Positions 1 to 5,193 of a stretch of 5,193 nt of DNA are shown in pieces; within the stretch, counting starts at the first letter, position 1; each line of letters begins with the position of its first letter. The notes under the pieces were generated by a model, which was given only the letters and a program-made list of their open reading frames with translations, did not search any database and had not been told where the DNA came from. Position numbers and translations under genes: made by a program. Source of the DNA: Azoarcus sp. (GTDB lineage: Bacteria > Pseudomonadota > Gammaproteobacteria > Burkholderiales > Rhodocyclaceae); contig JAITCV010000118.1 of NCBI GenBank assembly GCA_031282905.1, forward strand, positions 1 through 5,193, given 5' to 3'.

Positions 1-713
1 TTCCTGCGTAGAAACGCGATCTGGTTTTGCAGCGGCAAGGACTTGGGACACACGTCATGACAGGCAAGCAGCGACATGCAACCGAACACCCCGCTATCGT
101 CGCCGATCAACTCATAGAAATCGCTGTCGCTGCGCATATCGCGCGGATCGAGGCGGAAACGGGCAATCTTGCCGAAACCCACCGCGCCGACAAAATCGTG
201 ACGCATTTGCGCGGTGCCACAGGCGGCCACGCAACAGCCGCATTCCACGCAACGATCCAGTTCATACACCGCCTCGGCGACTTCGGGCTCCATGCGCGTC
301 TCGATCCTGCGCAGGTCATGCTCGGCCTCGCGCGCATGCAGCCAAGTCTCCAGCCGTTCGCTCATGCCCCGCATCCATTTGCCGGTATTGACCGAAAGAT
401 CGCCGATCAACTCGAAAAAGGGCAAGGGCGCAAGCGTGGTTTCGGCAGGCAATCCGCGGGTCAAAGTACGACAGGCAAGTTGCGGGCGGCCATTGACCAT
501 CATCGCGCAACTCCCGCAAATCCCGGCGCGACAGACGAAATCGAATTGCAGGGAAGGGTCCTGATGCTCCCGGATTTCATTCAGGGCGATGAACAGGGTC
601 ATGCTCTCGGCCTCTTCGATGCGGTAAGTCTGCATCCGCGGAGTAGACGACGGGGTATAGCGCAGGATATTGAAACTCAGGGAGCGATTGTTCGGTTTCG
701 TATTGTTTGCCAT
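1..713 (-). CDS. frdB: Fumarate reductase iron-sulfur subunit (B-type, Wolinella-like), 3' end cut by window
   Basis: This is the iron-sulfur subunit of quinol:fumarate reductase (or a succinate:quinone oxidoreductase), which carries electrons between the haem/quinone membrane subunit and the flavoprotein subunit. The minus-strand reading gives 237 residues from ATG at 713 and remains open at base 1. All three cluster motifs are intact. C61, C66, C69 and C81 (CRAGICGSC...C) bind [2Fe-2S]. C155, C158, C161 and C222 bind [4Fe-4S]. C165, C212 and C218 bind [3Fe-4S]. From memory the protein follows Wolinella succinogenes FrdB almost block by block (e.g. FVCRAGICGSC, ELDRCxECGCC, ELIGDD, FGCMxLLACHDVCPK), with cysteines offset by four. 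That protein is about 239 residues, so only a few codons should be missing. The start lies 14 bases after the ppx stop, with GGAG at 722-725 eight bases ahead. Direction of catalysis cannot be read from the sequence. Confidence 0.95.
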   Translation of the reverse strand, partial: MANNTKPNNRSLSFNILRYTPSSTPRMQTYRIEEAESMTLFIALNEIREHQDPSLQFDFVCRAGICGSCAMMVNGRPQLACRTLTRGLPAETTLAPLPFFELIGDLSVNTGKWMRGMSERLETWLHAREAEHDLRRIETRMEPEVAEAVYELDRCVECGCCVAACGTAQMRHDFVGAVGFGKIARFRLDPRDMRSDSDFYELIGDDSGVFGCMSLLACHDVCPKSLPLQNQIAFLRR

Positions 714-721
714 GGGATTGG

Positions 722-725
722 CTCC
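722..725 (-). promoter_or_regulatory. Shine-Dalgarno sequence of frdB
   Basis: On the minus strand GGAG lies eight bases before the frdB ATG, inside the 14-base gap after the ppx TGA. It fixes the frdB start at 713. Together with the short gap it suggests that ppx and frdB sit on one transcript. Confidence 0.6.
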
Positions 726-727
726 AT

Positions 728-2224
728 TCATTGGGTTTGTTGCGCCGCGCGCGTGCGCACGGTGAGCACGCGGTCGACCGACTGCCATTGCTGTCTTTCC
801 TCCTCGAACGCGGCGGCGGTCAAGGGCAGATGTTGCAGCCAGCCCGGAGGCGTCTCGACCACGAAGCCGTGGCGCGCGCGGGTCAGGCCGATGGCTGGCA
901 CCCCCCGATGGTCGCGGGCGCGATGAATGACCACGGCCAGGCGCAGGCAGACGATCAACTGCCAATCCGGGCTGGTCGGCTCGATGCCGGCAAGGCGTTC
1001 GAGCTTGCCGCGATGGGCAAGCACGATGCGCGCAAGCCGCGTCTGATCCATCTTCGAAAAACCCGGCATATCGGCGTTGGCAAGGATGTAGGCACTGTGC
1101 TTGTGATAGCTCGCATGGGCAACGGAAATGCCGATCTCATGCAACATCGCCGCCCAGCGCAGGAAACGGCGGTCGAGATTGGCCGCATCGGCCATTACCG
1201 GGTCAAGCTGTTCGAGAAGATGACAAGCGGTATCGGCCACCTGTCCGGCCTGGTTCGCGTTCACCCGGTAGCGGGTCATGAACGCATCGACGCTGGCATC
1301 GCGCAGATCATGATGATGGTAGCGCCCGAGCAGATCGTAAAGCACGCCCAAACGCAGCGCGCCTTCGGAAAATTCCATGCGTTCGAGGCCGAATTCCTGG
1401 AACACCGCGCTCATGATCGCCAGCCCGCCGAGGATGACCGGCACCCGGTCCCCCTTCAGCCCCGGCAGATCGACGGCATCGAGCCGCCCCGCGCGCAACA
1501 GCATCGCGCGCAAGCGCGCCAGACCGTCATGGGTGATACAGCCCGCCGCCAGCCCGTTCTGGTCGAGGATTTCCAGCAACGCCTTGGCTGTGCCGCTGGA
1601 ACCGACCGCGATTTCCCACCCCGCCTCGCGATAATCATGCACGATGGATTGCAATTCCCGTCGCGCGGCCAGCATGGCTTCTTTCATCCCGCGCTTGTCG
1701 ATACGCCCGCCGGGAAAATATTTGAGGCTGAACCCCACGCAGCCCATGTAGAGCGAATCGAGCAAAATGGGTTCGAAATTCTTGCCGATGATGAATTCGG
1801 TCGAACCGCCGCCGATATCGACGATCAGCCGCTGGCGCTGGGGATCAGGCAAGGTATGGGCAACGCCAACATAGATCAGTCGCGCCTCCTCGCGCCCGGC
1901 GATCACCTCGATCGGAAAACCCAGCGCCGCCTCTCCCTGCGCCAGGAAATCCGCCGCATTCTTCGCCACCCGCAAGGTATTGGTCGCAACCGCGCGCACG
2001 GCCTCGGGCGCAAACCCGGCGACGCGCTCATGAAAACGGCGCAGGGCGGAGATACCGCGCGCCATCGCCGCATCATCGAGAAATTTATCCGCCGACAATC
2101 CCGCCGCCAGCCGCACCGGCTCCTTGATACCATCCAGCGCGTAAATCTGGTCATTGACGATGCGCCCGACCTGGAGACGAAAGCTGTTGGAGCCAAGGTC
2201 GATCGCGGCAATCACGTCCTGCAT
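728..2224 (-). CDS. ppx: Exopolyphosphatase / pppGpp phosphohydrolase family protein (Ppx/GppA) with C-terminal HD-type domain
   Basis: The product hydrolyses terminal phosphates of polyphosphate and/or converts pppGpp to ppGpp in the cytoplasm. With the ATG at 2224 it has 498 residues, close to the long enterobacterial Ppx. The N-terminal actin-like ATPase fold shows the first phosphate loop DLGSNSFRL (9-17), GREEARLIYVG (110-120) containing the expected catalytic glutamate (E112/E113, matching E. coli Glu121), the second phosphate loop DIGGGSTE (136-143) and GSSGT (208-212). The C-terminal half carries the HD-like region with AAMLHEIG (358-365) and YHKHSAYIL (373-381). A TTG three codons upstream (2233) is also in frame. 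I prefer the ATG because AGGG lies ten bases before it but only one base before the TTG, and because family members begin close to the DLGSNS motif. Ppx and GppA activities cannot be separated by sequence alone. frdB follows after 14 bases. Confidence 0.95.
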   Translation of the reverse strand: MQDVIAAIDLGSNSFRLQVGRIVNDQIYALDGIKEPVRLAAGLSADKFLDDAAMARGISALRRFHERVAGFAPEAVRAVATNTLRVAKNAADFLAQGEAALGFPIEVIAGREEARLIYVGVAHTLPDPQRQRLIVDIGGGSTEFIIGKNFEPILLDSLYMGCVGFSLKYFPGGRIDKRGMKEAMLAARRELQSIVHDYREAGWEIAVGSSGTAKALLEILDQNGLAAGCITHDGLARLRAMLLRAGRLDAVDLPGLKGDRVPVILGGLAIMSAVFQEFGLERMEFSEGALRLGVLYDLLGRYHHHDLRDASVDAFMTRYRVNANQAGQVADTACHLLEQLDPVMADAANLDRRFLRWAAMLHEIGISVAHASYHKHSAYILANADMPGFSKMDQTRLARIVLAHRGKLERLAGIEPTSPDWQLIVCLRLAVVIHRARDHRGVPAIGLTRARHGFVVETPPGWLQHLPLTAAAFEEERQQWQSVDRVLTVRTRAAQQTQ

Positions 2225-2265
2225 CGTGTTCAAGCCCTGTTACCCGCAAAACGCGGCGGGGCGCC

Positions 2266-2274
2266 ATTCTAGCA
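2266..2274 (-). promoter_or_regulatory. Possible extended -10 promoter element upstream of ppx
   Basis: The minus strand reads TGCTAGAAT, a match to the extended -10 pattern TGnTATAAT with one difference, about 40 bases before the ppx ATG. I see no convincing -35 hexamer at the usual distance, which is tolerable for extended -10 promoters. It would give ppx-frdB transcription independent of ispDF. This is a motif match only. Confidence 0.3.
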
Positions 2275-2281
2275 TCCCTTT

Positions 2282-2295
2282 GACGGGCTCCCGTC
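2282..2295. repeat. Short GC-rich inverted repeat between the small ORF and ppx
   Basis: GACGGG at 2282-2287 pairs with CCCGTC at 2290-2295, leaving two bases between the arms, so in RNA the real stem would be about five pairs. Neither strand has a T-run after it, so it does not look like an intrinsic terminator. It could be a weak pause or attenuation hairpin in the ispF-ppx gap, or chance in GC-rich DNA. Confidence 0.3.
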
Positions 2296-2326
2296 CGCGC
2301 GCCCGCGCCATCGCCAGGAAGATGCC

Positions 2327-2485
2327 TTATGCATCAGCAGTGTAGTCGGATTTCATAGGGAGCTTCTCATGAAAACGTTTCCGCCAACGCCCGCGTTTTT
2401 TGTCTCCTGCCTCTGCGTTCCAGGTGGCCGCAATCGCGGCAGCCTCGCTATCGCTTACTTTTTCTATCTTCACCCCCTCAGCCAT
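2327..2485 (-). CDS. Possible small protein, 52 residues, overlapping the end of ispF
   Basis: I do not recognise this product. An ATG at 2485 overlaps the last eight bases of ispF in another frame and opens 52 codons ending in TAA. The N-terminal part is mildly acidic and alanine-rich (SDSEAAAIAATW, 11-22). The C-terminal part is strongly basic (KKRGRWRKRFHEK, 29-41). No signal peptide, membrane segment or cysteine is visible. For it: the position in the leftward row and the stop/start overlap typical of translational coupling. Against it: there is no clear Shine-Dalgarno sequence, and its third codon positions look less GC-rich than those of ispF, near the background of intergenic DNA. It could be a real small gene of a narrow lineage or a chance ORF filling the ispF-ppx gap. 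Confidence 0.35.
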   Translation of the reverse strand: MAEGVKIEKVSDSEAAAIAATWNAEAGDKKRGRWRKRFHEKLPMKSDYTADA

Positions 2486-2981
2486 CACTTTTCGCGCGCG
2501 CCAGCAGCGCCACGGCCTGGACGGCGATGCCCTCGCCGCGGCCCGTAAACCCCAGCTTCTCGGTGGTCTTGCCCTTGACATTCACCCCGCCATGATCGAT
2601 TTCAAGATCGGCGGCGATGTGCGCCACCATCTGCGCCGCGTGCGGCGTGATTCTTGGCGTCTGGCATATGATCGTTGCGTCGATATTCACCACCGCCCAT
2701 CCCAGGGTCTTCACCCGCGCGAATGCCTGACGCAGCAGCACCCGGCTGTCGGCGCCGGCATATGCCTTGTCGCTATCCGGGAACATGCGCCCGATGTCGC
2801 CTTGCCCCGCCGCACCCAGAATGGCGTCGATGATCGCATGCACCAGCACATCGGCATCGGAATGCCCGAGCAAGCCAAACTCATGGGGAATCTTCACCCC
2901 GCCGAGGATCAATGGCCGTCCGGGCGCGAACGCATGCACATCGAACCCCTGGCCGATACGGAAAGGATAGGGATAACTCAT
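2478..2981 (-). CDS. ispF: 2-C-methyl-D-erythritol 2,4-cyclodiphosphate synthase
   Basis: IspF cyclises 4-diphosphocytidyl-methylerythritol 2-phosphate to MEcPP with loss of CMP, the fifth MEP-pathway step, as a cytoplasmic homotrimer. The 167-residue product is close to the E. coli 159. The zinc ligands are in place: D14 and H16 in GQGFDVHAF (10-18), and H48 in the segment after LLGHSDADV (37-45). GDIG (61-64), FPD (67-69), GADSR (76-80) and the family signature TTEKLGFTGRGEGIA (139-153) are intact. The chosen ATG overlaps the ispD stop as ATGA. The frame stays open upstream to a GTG at 3056, which would add 25 residues made mostly of KPGGFD repeats from the 21-bp tandem array. I reject that start because the family begins a few residues before the GxGFDVH motif and because the GGGAGG at 2992-2997 serves the ATG. 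Confidence 0.97.
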   Translation of the reverse strand: MSYPYPFRIGQGFDVHAFAPGRPLILGGVKIPHEFGLLGHSDADVLVHAIIDAILGAAGQGDIGRMFPDSDKAYAGADSRVLLRQAFARVKTLGWAVVNIDATIICQTPRITPHAAQMVAHIAADLEIDHGGVNVKGKTTEKLGFTGRGEGIAVQAVALLARAKSDG

Positions 2982-3730
2982 CTCGTCGAAACCTCCCGGT
3001 TTTGCATCGAAACCTCCCGGTTTTGTATCGAAACCTCTCGGTTTTGCAGAATCCACTCGGCCAGATGCAAATCCAGCGGCCAGGTAACCTTGATATTGGT
3101 GGCGTCGCCCGCAACCAGCCGCGGCCTCAAACCGGCAGCCTCGATCGCGCTGGCCTCATCGGTCACATCGCGCACGCTCTCCAAGGCCCGACGCAATACC
3201 ACGTAGCGGAACATCTGCGGCGTCTGCGCCTGCCACAAGCTATCACGCGCCACCGTCGCCACCACGCGGCGATGTTCATCGGCACGTTTCAGCGTATCGG
3301 CCACCGGCAGGGCCAGGATGCCGCCCACATCGTCATGGGCCAGTTCGCGGATCAGGCGTTCGACATGCCAGTTCGCCAGACAAGGCCGCGCCGCATCGTG
3401 CACCAGCACCCAATCGGTGGCGGCGGCCTCATTGGAGATTGCGCGCAAACCGGCGAGCACCGAATCGGCCCGCGTCGGCCCGCCGCAAAACAGCGGCGTG
3501 AGCCGGGGGCCAAGGCCGCGCCAATCGAAACGCGCCCATTCGGCATCGCTGACCGACAGCACGACGAACACCCGCTCGATTTCGGGCAATGCGCACAAGG
3601 TGGCCAGCGCGTGGCGAATCAACGGCTGCCCAAGCAAGGGCAAATACTGCTTGGGCCGCTCCGCGCCCATCCGGCTGCCGGAACCCGCCGCGGGCACGAG
3701 GGCGAAATAACGAGGGTGGAAATCTTGCAT
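2978..3730 (-). CDS. ispD: 2-C-methyl-D-erythritol 4-phosphate cytidylyltransferase, with a repeat-extended C terminus
   Basis: IspD couples CTP and methylerythritol 4-phosphate to CDP-methylerythritol, the third MEP-pathway step. The 250-residue product has the nucleotide-binding loop LVPAAGSGSRMG (11-22), with R20 and K27 at the same positions as the catalytic residues of E. coli IspD. It also has GGPTRADSVLAGL (83-95), VLVHDAARP (108-116), DTLKRA (145-150), LWQAQTPQ (165-172), TDEASA (190-195) and NIKVT (212-216). Homology ends near AEWIL (224-228). After that come three copies of QNREVS plus one variable residue (229-249) and a final R, encoded by a 21-bp tandem repeat. This explains most of the excess over the 236 residues of E. 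coli. The stop overlaps the ispF ATG. No clear Shine-Dalgarno sequence precedes the ATG at 3730; the start is placed by homology. Confidence 0.96.
   Translation of the reverse strand: MQDFHPRYFALVPAAGSGSRMGAERPKQYLPLLGQPLIRHALATLCALPEIERVFVVLSVSDAEWARFDWRGLGPRLTPLFCGGPTRADSVLAGLRAISNEAAATDWVLVHDAARPCLANWHVERLIRELAHDDVGGILALPVADTLKRADEHRRVVATVARDSLWQAQTPQMFRYVVLRRALESVRDVTDEASAIEAAGLRPRLVAGDATNIKVTWPLDLHLAEWILQNREVSIQNREVSMQNREVSTR
2986..3048. repeat. Three tandem copies of a 21-bp unit at the 3' end of ispD
   Basis: The copies lie at 2986-3006, 3007-3027 and 3028-3048. The first two differ at one base (position 20 of the plus-strand unit, c or t). The third differs from the first only in the cctccc block, read as cctctc. 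The unit length is seven codons, so copy-number change keeps ispD in frame and only adds or removes QNREVSx heptads. On the minus strand each unit contains GGGAGG or GAGAGG. No unit contains a stop in any minus-strand frame. Such near-identical copies suggest recent slippage or unequal recombination. Confidence 0.95.
2992..2997 (-). promoter_or_regulatory. Shine-Dalgarno sequence of ispF, in the first 21-bp repeat unit
   Basis: GGGAGG on the minus strand ends ten bases before the ispF ATG, slightly long but usable. Copies of the same block occur at 3013-3018 (GGGAGG) and 3034-3039 (GAGAGG), because the block is part of the tandem repeat. Only the nearest is at a workable distance from the start codon. 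Confidence 0.55.
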
Positions 3731-3860
3731 GGGACGGATTTAACCACGTAAGCCCCGCCCAGGCACGCCCCTGTTCCCTGATACACAGGCGCGGGAACGG
3801 ATACACTTCCCTGCTCCGAAGACCGCGACATCGGCAAATCGAAGAAAAACGTCCCCCAAC
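3731..3860. promoter_or_regulatory. Divergent promoter region between ispD and the FUSC gene, with symmetric repeats
   Basis: These 130 bases separate two genes transcribed away from each other, so they must hold promoters for both. I cannot pick confident -35/-10 pairs on either strand. The centre is structured. GTTCCC at 3773-3778 is an inverted copy of GGGAAC at 3793-3798. GATACAC occurs at 3780-3786 and again at 3800-3806, exactly 20 bases apart. TTCCCTG occurs at 3774-3780 and 3807-3813. Direct repeats at two helical turns around a dyad could be an operator, but no known regulator site is recognised. Confidence 0.4.
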
Positions 3861-4946
3861 ATGATCTCTCCCCATTCTCTCTTTGCCCTCCTCCGCCGTG
3901 AATGGCAACACCTGATCACCATCACCCCCAGCGAGCGCCCCTGGCAGATGCCGGCCGCCGCCGCCCTGTCGGTAGGCCTGCCGCTCATGGTCGGGGCGTA
4001 TTTCGGCCACATGGATTACGGCCTGATTTCTTCCCTGGGCGGCCTGGTCTTCCTCTACACCCCGGAGACGCCGCTGCACCACCGCATGATCTCGCTCATC
4101 GCCTGTGCCTTTGCCATGACATCATGTTACGCCCTGGGCGTGATCAGCCATTTCTTGCCGGTCACGGTCATTTTTTCCCTCACCTTCATTGCCATTGTCG
4201 TGACCATGCTCTGCCGGTTCTACCGGGTCGCCTCGCCGGGCAGCGCCTTCTTCGTCATGGCGGCGGCCATCGGCGCGTACTCTCCCAGTGAAGTCCTGGA
4301 AATTCCCCTGAAAGTCGGCCTGATGACCCTGGGCTGCCTGCTGGCATGCATGATCGCGTTTGTCTATAGCCTCGACATGCTGCGCCGCCGCCCCGCCAAA
4401 CCCATCGAGCCGTTGCCCCCGCCTACGTTCGACTTCGTGGTGTTCGATCCAATCATCATTGGCTGTTGCGTCGGCATCGCCCTGTTCTTCGCCTACCTCT
4501 TTCAACTTGAAAAAGCGTATTGGGTGCCGGTTAGCTGTCTCGTCATCATCCAGGGCGCGAGCCTGCGCGCCATCTGGGTCAAGCAATTCCACCGCCTGCT
4601 TGGCACCGGCATCGGTCTGCTGGTGGCCTGGGGCCTGCTTACGCTGCCGTTCAACGGCTGGAGCATCTCCTTCACGATGATGGCTTTGTCATTCATCGTC
4701 GAAACCACCGTGGTGCGCCATTACGGTTTCGCGGCGATCTTCATCACGCCGATGACCATCCTGCTCGCCGACGCCGCCACCCTCGACCCCAACGCCGTCG
4801 CCCCGCTGATCGAAGCCCGCTTTCTCGATACCGTCGTGGGCTGTCTCACCGGGTTTGCGGGAAGCATTTGCCTGCACAACCCGCGCTTCCGGGCGACGGT
4901 CGGCGGATGGATACGGCAGATCCCGTTGAAGAAGCGGGATGTTTGA
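3861..4946 (+). CDS. FUSC-family integral membrane protein, probable aromatic-acid-type exporter (short form)
   Basis: The 361-residue product resembles the membrane part of the fusaric acid resistance / aromatic acid exporter (FUSC, YccS/AaeB-like) family. It appears to have about twelve hydrophobic segments in two sets of six: roughly 30-48, 54-68, 76-96, 99-117, 126-140 and 151-173, then 195-213, 219-234, 246-263, 267-284, 287-303 and 320-337. The sets are joined by a basic, proline-rich linker (RRRPAKPIEPLPPP, 175-188). The second set carries the FUSC signature: YWVPVSCLVIIQ (220-231), then RLLGTGIG (245-252), and later RFLDTVVG (320-327). It lacks the large cytoplasmic domains of the 650-720-residue AaeB/YccS proteins, and no membrane-fusion or outer-membrane partner lies in the window. 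Substrate is unknown. The ATG at 3861 has no obvious Shine-Dalgarno sequence but is the first start in a well-behaved frame. It probably sits in the inner membrane. Confidence 0.85.
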   Translation: MISPHSLFALLRREWQHLITITPSERPWQMPAAAALSVGLPLMVGAYFGHMDYGLISSLGGLVFLYTPETPLHHRMISLIACAFAMTSCYALGVISHFLPVTVIFSLTFIAIVVTMLCRFYRVASPGSAFFVMAAAIGAYSPSEVLEIPLKVGLMTLGCLLACMIAFVYSLDMLRRRPAKPIEPLPPPTFDFVVFDPIIIGCCVGIALFFAYLFQLEKAYWVPVSCLVIIQGASLRAIWVKQFHRLLGTGIGLLVAWGLLTLPFNGWSISFTMMALSFIVETTVVRHYGFAAIFITPMTILLADAATLDPNAVAPLIEARFLDTVVGCLTGFAGSICLHNPRFRATVGGWIRQIPLKKRDV

Positions 4947-5104
4947 GGCGAAGCCATGACGAATATATTAAAGAAGATGTCGTGGAGCTCGAGATGGCAA
5001 AGCCAGGCAAGTGCAGTGCGCCACAATGAGGTAGTGTTGCACGCTAATTGAACCTTATGAATTCAACCGTGAAAATGCCTGGAAACACAGCAACGGTGCG
5101 GCTT
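4947..5104. other. Intergenic DNA without a convincing gene
   Basis: This stretch between the FUSC stop and the palindromic element is visibly less GC-rich than the coding regions. Apart from the doubtful 31-codon ORF, I see no RNA gene, strong promoter or intrinsic terminator in it. Confidence 0.5.
4956..5051 (+). CDS. Doubtful 31-residue ORF after the FUSC gene
   Basis: An ATG nine bases after the FUSC stop is preceded by GAGG at a seven-base spacing and opens 31 codons beginning MTNILKKMSW. The product has no recognisable motif and no hydrophobic segment. Base composition here is less GC-rich than in the genes. The ribosome-binding sequence and the spacing are the only support; it may well be chance. 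Confidence 0.15.
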   Translation: MTNILKKMSWSSRWQSQASAVRHNEVVLHAN

Positions 5105-5154
5105 TGTAGGGGCGCGCTGCGCGCGCCCGCGGGCGCATGCAATGCGCCCCTACA
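5105..5154. repeat. REP/MITE-like palindromic element with two adjacent hairpins
   Basis: The ends are perfect 11-base inverted repeats, TGTAGGGGCGC (5105-5115) and GCGCCCCTACA (5144-5154). Inside, two stem-loops sit two bases apart. GGGCGCGC pairs with GCGCGCCC around TGC (5110-5128). GGGCGCAT pairs with ATGCGCCC around GCA (5131-5149). The inner arms also form a perfect 14-base palindrome at 5123-5136. TGTAGGGGCG-type ends are, as I recall, common in dispersed non-coding palindromic repeats of GC-rich proteobacteria. It encodes nothing and could act as a transcription barrier or RNA-stabilising end for the FUSC message. Only one copy is visible here, so its dispersed nature is inferred. Confidence 0.75.
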
Positions 5155-5193
5155 GGCGTTATCGTTATCAAAAGACCTATCAAGAATAAGACA

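Noticed and set aside
27..926. Plus-strand 299-codon ORF opposite frdB and the end of ppx
   Set aside because: It is antisense to frdB, whose cysteine motifs are unmistakable, and runs into ppx. Its product is low-complexity and matches no family I know; long antisense frames are common in GC-rich DNA.
707..2272. Plus-strand 521-codon ORF covering all of ppx
   Set aside because: It is a mirror frame of a clear Ppx/GppA gene. The translation is rich in H, R, Q and G without domain motifs.
2372..2401. AAAACG...CGTTTT inverted repeat followed by a run of six T on the plus strand, like a terminator
   Set aside because: The stem is only six weak pairs with a 16-base loop, and no plus-strand gene ends there. 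On the minus strand it lies inside the small ORF.
2986..3048. CRISPR-like array
   Set aside because: The 21-bp units abut with no spacers and lie within coding sequence, so this is a tandem repeat.
2400..3751. Plus-strand ORFs of 268 and 279 codons opposite ispF and ispD
   Set aside because: Both are antisense shadows of the two MEP-pathway genes; their repeated segments are just the 21-bp tandem repeat read backwards.
3429..4082. Minus-strand 217-codon ORF spanning the ispD start, the intergenic region and the FUSC 5' end
   Set aside because: It overlaps two confidently identified genes in other frames, and its sequence shows no domain.
4122..5026. Minus-strand ORFs opposite the FUSC gene
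   Set aside because: They are charged, low-complexity antisense frames of a protein with a clear membrane topology and FUSC signature.
5011..5042. GTGCA...TGCAC inverted repeat as a FUSC terminator
   Set aside because: It has only five pairs around a 22-base loop and no T-run.

Overview
The window is GC-rich, compact bacterial DNA. Its gene set (an IspD/IspF pair of the MEP pathway, a long HD-containing Ppx/GppA phosphatase, and a B-type fumarate reductase iron-sulfur subunit) suggests a proteobacterium, most likely a betaproteobacterium. That assignment is inference from family resemblance, not from a marker gene.

About three quarters of the window is a leftward gene row. Read from 3730 down to 1 on the minus strand it is ispD, ispF, a possible 52-residue small ORF, ppx, and frdB, which runs off the left edge two or three codons before its expected end. 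The junctions are tight. ispD and ispF overlap as ATGA; the small ORF overlaps the end of ispF by 8 bases; frdB starts 14 bases after the ppx stop behind a good Shine-Dalgarno sequence. The only real gap, about 100 bases in front of ppx, holds a possible extended -10 promoter. A 130-base intergenic region (3731-3860) separates this row from a rightward gene, 3861-4946, for a 361-residue FUSC-type membrane protein with about twelve membrane segments. The last 247 bases hold no convincing gene, but they contain a clean two-hairpin palindromic element of REP/MITE type at 5105-5154.

Functionally, ispD and ispF give the third and fifth steps of the MEP isoprenoid route and are probably translated together. 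ppx (polyphosphate or pppGpp hydrolysis) and frdB (electron transfer between quinone pool and fumarate/succinate) have no obvious biochemical link; the tight spacing argues for co-transcription. The FUSC protein is probably an independent efflux-type transporter.

The most unusual local structure is a 21-bp repeat in three tandem copies at the 3' end of ispD. It lengthens IspD by whole seven-residue units and at the same time triplicates the purine-rich ribosome-binding sequence ahead of ispF. I see no evidence of a wholly new multi-gene system here.
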